A stretch of DNA of 9,904 nt, taken from positions 1 to 9,904 of the forward strand of contig CAZCIX010000065.1 of NCBI GenBank assembly GCA_964498835.1. Direction: 5' to 3'. Shown here in pieces: positions 6,645-9,904 of this stretch. Numbering within the stretch: position 1 is the stretch's first letter; every line of letters starts with the position of its first letter. The notes beneath the pieces were generated by a model, which saw only the letters and a list, made by a program, of their open reading frames with translations, did not search any database and was not told the origin of the DNA. A program made the position numbers and the translations under genes. This DNA comes from JAGKXB01 sp964498835. GTDB taxonomy: Bacteria; Pseudomonadota; Gammaproteobacteria; Burkholderiales; Burkholderiaceae_D.

Positions 6645-7445
6645 ATGCATTCCGCTATTCCTAACACCATTCTTGATGCAGTGAAATTGGCGCATCCCTC
6701 TTGGCATGCCAGCTTGACCGCAGGCTTGGAAGCCATGCTACGTAATGATCCAAATTACTTGGCAGCATTAGCCAAAGATGAATATTTACCCACCCAAGGA
6801 AGGTTATTTGCCGCATTTCGCCAACCGCTTAATGCTGTGTGCTACGTACTAGTCGGAGAAGGCCCCTATCCGCGCCCAGCAAGTGCGACTGGTTTTTGCT
6901 TCATGGATGGCGCAGTAGATGAACTATGGTCACCAACGGGTTTATCAAAACCTGTCAACCGCGCTACCTCATTGCGCAATTTCATGAAAATGCTATTGGT
7001 GGCAGATGGACAATTGTCGCCTGATCATACGACTGGCGACACCATGGCATCGGTCGCATCCAAAGCACAAGCAGCGAACTCATCCATGATACAAACATTG
7101 GCGGATTTGCAAGAAAATTTAACCCAGCATGGTTTTTTATTACTTAATGCAACGCTGGTTTATCGGCCTCACGTGCCACCCACACAAGAAGCACGCGCCT
7201 GGCACCCATTTTTGGAAGTCGTGCTGAAAACCATGCTGGAATATGCAAAGCAAACACACGCACTGCCAATATTAATTTTATGGGGAAAAATTGCTGAACG
7301 CCTGCGTGCTTTGCCTAGCACAACATGTTTCCCGCAGGCGATATCCGAACATCCTTACAATCTTTCTTTCATTAACAATACTGATATGCAGGCGTTATTT
7401 GGGGCTATGAATTTGTTGCAAAAGAGCCCACTGTTATTTACCTGA
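6645..7445 (+). CDS. Uracil-DNA-glycosylase-superfamily protein with altered active-site motifs
   Basis: From ATG 6645 the protein has 266 residues and looks nearly full length, but the true start may lie in the gap. Ung-like landmarks occur in the right order: YVLVGEGPYPRPASATGFCF (67-86) for motif A, SLRNFMKML at 109-117, HGFLLLNATLVYRP at 162-175 with N168 at the uracil-contacting Asn position, LILWGKIAERL at 210-220, and HPYNLS at 236-241 for motif B. In classical Ung, motif A is GQDPYH and motif B is HPSPLS. Here the water-activating Asp is replaced by Gly (G73) and the adjacent His by Pro (P76), while H236 is kept. I recall similar proteins annotated as uracil-DNA glycosylases in other proteobacteria, so this may be a natural subfamily rather than decay. 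Activity on uracil is uncertain. It follows ylqF on the same strand and its 3' end overlaps the convergent effector-like gene by 12 bp. Confidence 0.75.
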   Translation: MHSAIPNTILDAVKLAHPSWHASLTAGLEAMLRNDPNYLAALAKDEYLPTQGRLFAAFRQPLNAVCYVLVGEGPYPRPASATGFCFMDGAVDELWSPTGLSKPVNRATSLRNFMKMLLVADGQLSPDHTTGDTMASVASKAQAANSSMIQTLADLQENLTQHGFLLLNATLVYRPHVPPTQEARAWHPFLEVVLKTMLEYAKQTHALPILILWGKIAERLRALPSTTCFPQAISEHPYNLSFINNTDMQALFGAMNLLQKSPLLFT

Positions 7446-9362
7446 CAAATTTGCCTTATACGTCTCAATTTTTTGACGCACTTGGGCTGCATAAAATGCT
7501 GCTCGGAAATATGGCTTACACTCATCACCAGCATGGTTTGGATCTACTATATGTCTTATTAAATTGCCATCCACTCTTTCTTCGATATAGTGATCCGTTT
7601 CAAGACTAGCTCTGACATCCTTTAATTGATCCAACGTTAACTTTGATCGCAATGATTTTTCTTCGACTAAAGTACGTACAAAATCACTGATTTGAGCCTG
7701 AGGCAACTTAGGATTAGTGCCTCTTATATAACGTAAAAAATCTTTTGCGGTTGGTTCACGCAGCCCTGCATAAAATGATCGGGAATAAAATGGACTTGAA
7801 AGTAAAGAGTCTCCAGATACACCACCAGAATGCAATAACTCTTTTCCTAGCGCGGCAGTACCCCAAAATACACCGGTTGCCACATCCATTTTGTTCAAAA
7901 CTATTTCACCAGCCTTTTTGATCAAAGAAGAATCCATCTTTCTCATAGCCAAGCTTGCGCCAGTTACTGCGATTCCAACAAAAAGAGCTTCAGGAATAGC
8001 ATTAGTCCGCAAAGTCTGCCAAGTACCAGCTCGATCTTTTGGTAATCGTAAATCTTTACTGAAAAAAACATGATTCGGCACAAGCAATGGATAAAATACC
8101 CAGCCGGCATACCCTACCCCATTCACTACTCCGCCCCATTTTCCTGCAAATTTCATCAAACTACCCAACTTACCACCAAACTTCCCTGCAAATTTTGAAT
8201 ACGTAGTTGGATAATGTTGTTCAACAAGTGGTATACCACCTAACAATCCACCAGCAGCAGCAAGAATACCTGCTGTATAAACGGTTTTTTTAGCGCGATA
8301 CTCCCCATCTGTAATATGTGGCACAGTTTCTTTAATGAATTCAAGCGCTTTGCCTACTGGAATATCGTGTTGCGCAGCAAGCTCGGCAGAAGCAAGAGCA
8401 AAAGTATGTTCATTTTCTTTTTTTTCACTTTCATTATTTTTATAAGCTGCAACAGTGCCGCACCCACCAGCGACATTAAAGGCAGGACCTTTCATAAATA
8501 ACTGAAATCCTTTTGGGCCAATAACATGCCCAGCAAAAACGCCTATACCAGATAGCAAGGATAACGTACTCCATCCAATACTTGTCCTTGCATATTCTTT
8601 AGCCTCCAAATTTTCACATGCCCCCACATCACTTCCCAAAATACGTCCACCAGAACGCACGGATGAACCGAATGCATAACAGAGCCGGGCAAACATCATA
8701 GAACGCAATATTAAAACGTCCTTTCCTTCGAAAAATAATCTCGCTACTCCTTGTGTAGCAGAACCAATAAATCCAGCATACAAAGACCAAGCAGCAGTAT
8801 TATTCGCAATTGTTAAAATTTGATCTTTGAGACTACGTGAAATCTGGAAATTAGATCCCAACAAATTATCAAACTTTGGTGGGGTCGAGTCTTTTTTTAC
8901 AATAATTGCGCTACCAGCGCCTAAGATTTCCTGTATTTCCAGATTCGCATGGTGCGAAGTAAAATGTTTCGGACGCCCAACTTGCGCTACCAAAATTTTC
9001 GCAAGTTCAAGATCATTTTCTATAGAAGCCACATCAAACCATGTTCTTGTTCCATCAAAACGCTGATCAAAATCGTAGCCATTTTTTGCCATGTACTTCA
9101 CCAGCTCTTGTTTTATTGCAAAATCAAGCTTACCGGGTTCCATCAAAAGGGCATTTTGTATTATCTCCCTAACATCTTTAGGCACATCCTCCCAATACTT
9201 TGGTTCAGACTCTGCTCCTGTTGAATGAGTCGTCGCTAAAAACTGTACTAGATGATCAAAATTTTGCTCACTAATCGCTTTCTGCAACGGATGCATCACA
9301 CTTGCTTGCTTATTTACGGGAAGATTTGCTGGATCTCCTCCAAAACCTGGTACTTTCGACAT
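7434..9362 (-). CDS. Candidate type III secreted effector: ankyrin-like N-terminus and hydrophobic Gly/Ala-rich segments (unrecognised family)
   Basis: Starting at ATG 9362 the protein has 642 residues. This start is preferred over the ATG two codons earlier because AAGGA then sits 5 bases upstream. I do not recognise the family. Residues below use this start. The first 20 are Gly/Pro/Asn/Ser-rich with no signal peptide. Weak ankyrin-like stretches follow: HPLQKAISEQNFDHLVQFL at 24-42, and LVKYMAKNGYDFD (87-99) running into DGTRTWFDVASIENDLELAK (103-122). Hydrophobic segments lie at about 190-202, 264-281, 364-380, 410-428, 457-472 and 495-505, interrupted by charged stretches. A Gly/Lys/Phe repeat occupies 390-417. 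The last 100 residues are charged and helical. A CesT-family chaperone gene lies just upstream, so export by a type III system with membrane targeting in the host is the best inference. A bacterial membrane protein or toxin remains possible. Its AT-rich, codon-distinct DNA suggests transfer. Confidence 0.6.
   Translation of the reverse strand: MSKVPGFGGDPANLPVNKQASVMHPLQKAISEQNFDHLVQFLATTHSTGAESEPKYWEDVPKDVREIIQNALLMEPGKLDFAIKQELVKYMAKNGYDFDQRFDGTRTWFDVASIENDLELAKILVAQVGRPKHFTSHHANLEIQEILGAGSAIIVKKDSTPPKFDNLLGSNFQISRSLKDQILTIANNTAAWSLYAGFIGSATQGVARLFFEGKDVLILRSMMFARLCYAFGSSVRSGGRILGSDVGACENLEAKEYARTSIGWSTLSLLSGIGVFAGHVIGPKGFQLFMKGPAFNVAGGCGTVAAYKNNESEKKENEHTFALASAELAAQHDIPVGKALEFIKETVPHITDGEYRAKKTVYTAGILAAAGGLLGGIPLVEQHYPTTYSKFAGKFGGKLGSLMKFAGKWGGVVNGVGYAGWVFYPLLVPNHVFFSKDLRLPKDRAGTWQTLRTNAIPEALFVGIAVTGASLAMRKMDSSLIKKAGEIVLNKMDVATGVFWGTAALGKELLHSGGVSGDSLLSSPFYSRSFYAGLREPTAKDFLRYIRGTNPKLPQAQISDFVRTLVEEKSLRSKLTLDQLKDVRASLETDHYIEERVDGNLIRHIVDPNHAGDECKPYFRAAFYAAQVRQKIETYKANLSGK
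8143..8195 (-). repeat. Short in-frame tandem duplication (14 codons) in the effector-like gene
   Basis: CCTGCAAATTT occurs at 8143-8153 and again at 8185-8195, exactly 42 bases apart. In protein the two units read SKFAGKFGGKLGSL and MKFAGKWGGVVNGV, a diverged 14-residue duplication (residues 389-416 from the ATG 9362 start) of pattern KFAGK-aromatic-GG. Lys spacing and glycine content suggest an amphipathic, membrane-associated element just before a hydrophobic segment. Confidence 0.65.
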
Positions 9363-9368
9363 AATCAT

Positions 9369-9522
9369 CCTTTTTAAAAAACTGATGCCGAGTAAATATT
9401 ACTCACGATAAACTAGTTAATGACGCTAAGCAAAAAACAGAAACACAACAAAAAACACAAATAATTTTTGTATTTCTCACACACTTACAATTATCAAAAA
9501 CAAAACATTTATATCAAAAAAT
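9369..9522. other. AT-rich spacer between chaperone and effector-like genes
   Basis: About 154 bases with very low GC and A-rich runs on the plus strand. It includes a direct repeat TATCAAAAA at 9492-9500 and 9512-9520. No GC-rich terminator hairpin follows the chaperone gene. No TTCG-N15/16-TTCG box (PIP or hrpII type, known from Ralstonia and Xanthomonas) is present on either strand. The length is enough for a separate promoter of the effector-like gene, but I cannot point to a convincing -35/-10 pair. Confidence 0.5.
9390..9404. promoter_or_regulatory. Palindrome GAGTAA-ATA-TTACTC upstream of the effector-like gene
   Basis: A perfect 6-base inverted repeat with a 3-base centre, ending 27 bases before the ATG at 9362. 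No T-run makes it a terminator, and the position suits an operator or a 5' leader hairpin just upstream of the ribosome binding site. The binding protein is unknown; chance is possible in such AT-rich DNA. Confidence 0.35.
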
Positions 9523-9904
9523 TTAGATTTTTAAATTGTTAAACAACGCCACCGCTGCATTAACCTGCGTGTTTAAAATCTCAACAAAAGCATTCGCATC
9601 CATATGCTGACTCATGTCTAAGCGGATGTAATAAACAGCACTGCCCGTATCAGGGTGGACACCAAAACGACCTGTCAATGCGGAATTTCGTTCAAGATTA
9701 GCAACCAGCATGCGTCGGTATAAATCTGGCTCTCTCTCAGGGAAGATAGGGCCTAATTCGACATACACCGACAATTCATTGGCATAAACATCGTTGTCTT
9801 CATTGATTAATCCAACAACATAATCGCCCACCATAATGTGTTGACTACGGAGAATTTCGTTCCAGTTTTCAATACCAACAAACTCACACAAATCTTTAAT
9901 CAGT
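9523..9904 (-). CDS. Type III secretion chaperone, CesT/Tir (class I) family (5' end cut by window edge)
   Basis: The open frame reaches the window edge. The TTG at 9891 that could be taken as a start is an internal Leu, because the frame continues upstream as LIKDL before CEFVGI, the usual helix 1 of these chaperones. About 127 residues are visible of a family that is normally 120-160 long, so only a few are missing. The layout fits the alpha-beta-beta-beta-alpha-beta-beta-alpha CesT fold: helix LIKDLCEFVGI, strands around YVVGLINEDNDV and LSVYVELGPI, helix DLYRRMLVANLE, strands LTGRFGVHPDTG and AVYYIRLD, and C-terminal helix FVEILNTQVNAAVALFNNL. The protein is acidic, as expected. Class I chaperones dimerise, bind the first ~100 residues of a dedicated effector and present it to the export ATPase. 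The adjacent downstream gene is the natural client. No secretion apparatus genes are in view. Confidence 0.82.
   Translation of the reverse strand, partial: LIKDLCEFVGIENWNEILRSQHIMVGDYVVGLINEDNDVYANELSVYVELGPIFPEREPDLYRRMLVANLERNSALTGRFGVHPDTGSAVYYIRLDMSQHMDANAFVEILNTQVNAAVALFNNLKI

Noticed and set aside
5625..7445. A 606-residue fusion of a YlqF GTPase with a glycosylase
   Set aside because: Continuity exists only through 100 N; each half is a complete known family on its own.
7434..9362. Effector-like protein as a YopB/SipB-type translocator
   Set aside because: The neighbouring chaperone is class I (CesT fold), not the TPR class II type used by translocators, and the sequence has no translocator signature that I can recognise.
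9369..9522. PIP box or hrpII box (TTCG-N15/16-TTCG) controlling the effector-like gene
   Set aside because: No TTCG occurs on either strand in the spacer.
9523..9891. Chaperone starting at the TTG at 9891
   Set aside because: The frame is open to the window edge and the residues upstream of this codon continue the conserved first helix, so the Leu is internal.
1..9904. tRNA, rRNA, CRISPR arrays or insertion sequences
   Set aside because: No cloverleaf-like sequence, regularly spaced repeats, transposase-like frame or terminal inverted repeats were seen.

Overview
The window looks like a chromosomal segment of a betaproteobacterium, most likely Burkholderiales and perhaps near Oxalobacteraceae. 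The basis is the hemC-hemD-hemX-hemY gene order, a short two-CBS-domain protein of a kind common in that order, and an uracil-DNA-glycosylase-like protein with a GEGPYP motif. The taxon is an inference from gene content. Base composition is moderate in the haem cluster and visibly more AT-rich at the right end.

Left edge (1-250): the first 37 codons of a minus-strand winged-helix regulator resembling the N-terminus of the CapW/BrxR-type WYL regulators. It is separated from the next gene by a strong hairpin terminator. Centre-left (251-5493, all minus strand): a housekeeping block read right to left. It holds a two-CBS-domain protein, then hemC, hemD, hemX and hemY in a tight cluster, then inorganic pyrophosphatase (ppa). 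HemC and HemD make uroporphyrinogen III from porphobilinogen. HemX and HemY are membrane-anchored accessory proteins. PPase removes pyrophosphate and ends at the terminator.

Centre-right (5494-7445, plus strand): a divergent promoter region, then the circularly permuted ribosome-assembly GTPase YlqF/RbgA, cut at its C-terminus by a 100-N assembly gap. After the gap comes an almost complete uracil-DNA-glycosylase-like protein with altered catalytic motifs. The single open frame running through the gap is an artefact, not a fusion gene.

Right end (7434-9904, minus strand): an AT-rich pair, probably acquired horizontally. At the window edge lies a class I type III secretion chaperone (CesT/Tir family, 5' end missing). 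Downstream is an unrecognised protein of about 642 residues with a soluble, ankyrin-like N-terminus, several hydrophobic glycine/alanine-rich segments and a 14-residue tandem repeat. The pairing suggests a type III effector that inserts into or associates with host membranes. This is the most interesting part of the window. Its gene converges on the glycosylase-like gene with a 12-bp 3' overlap and no terminator between them.
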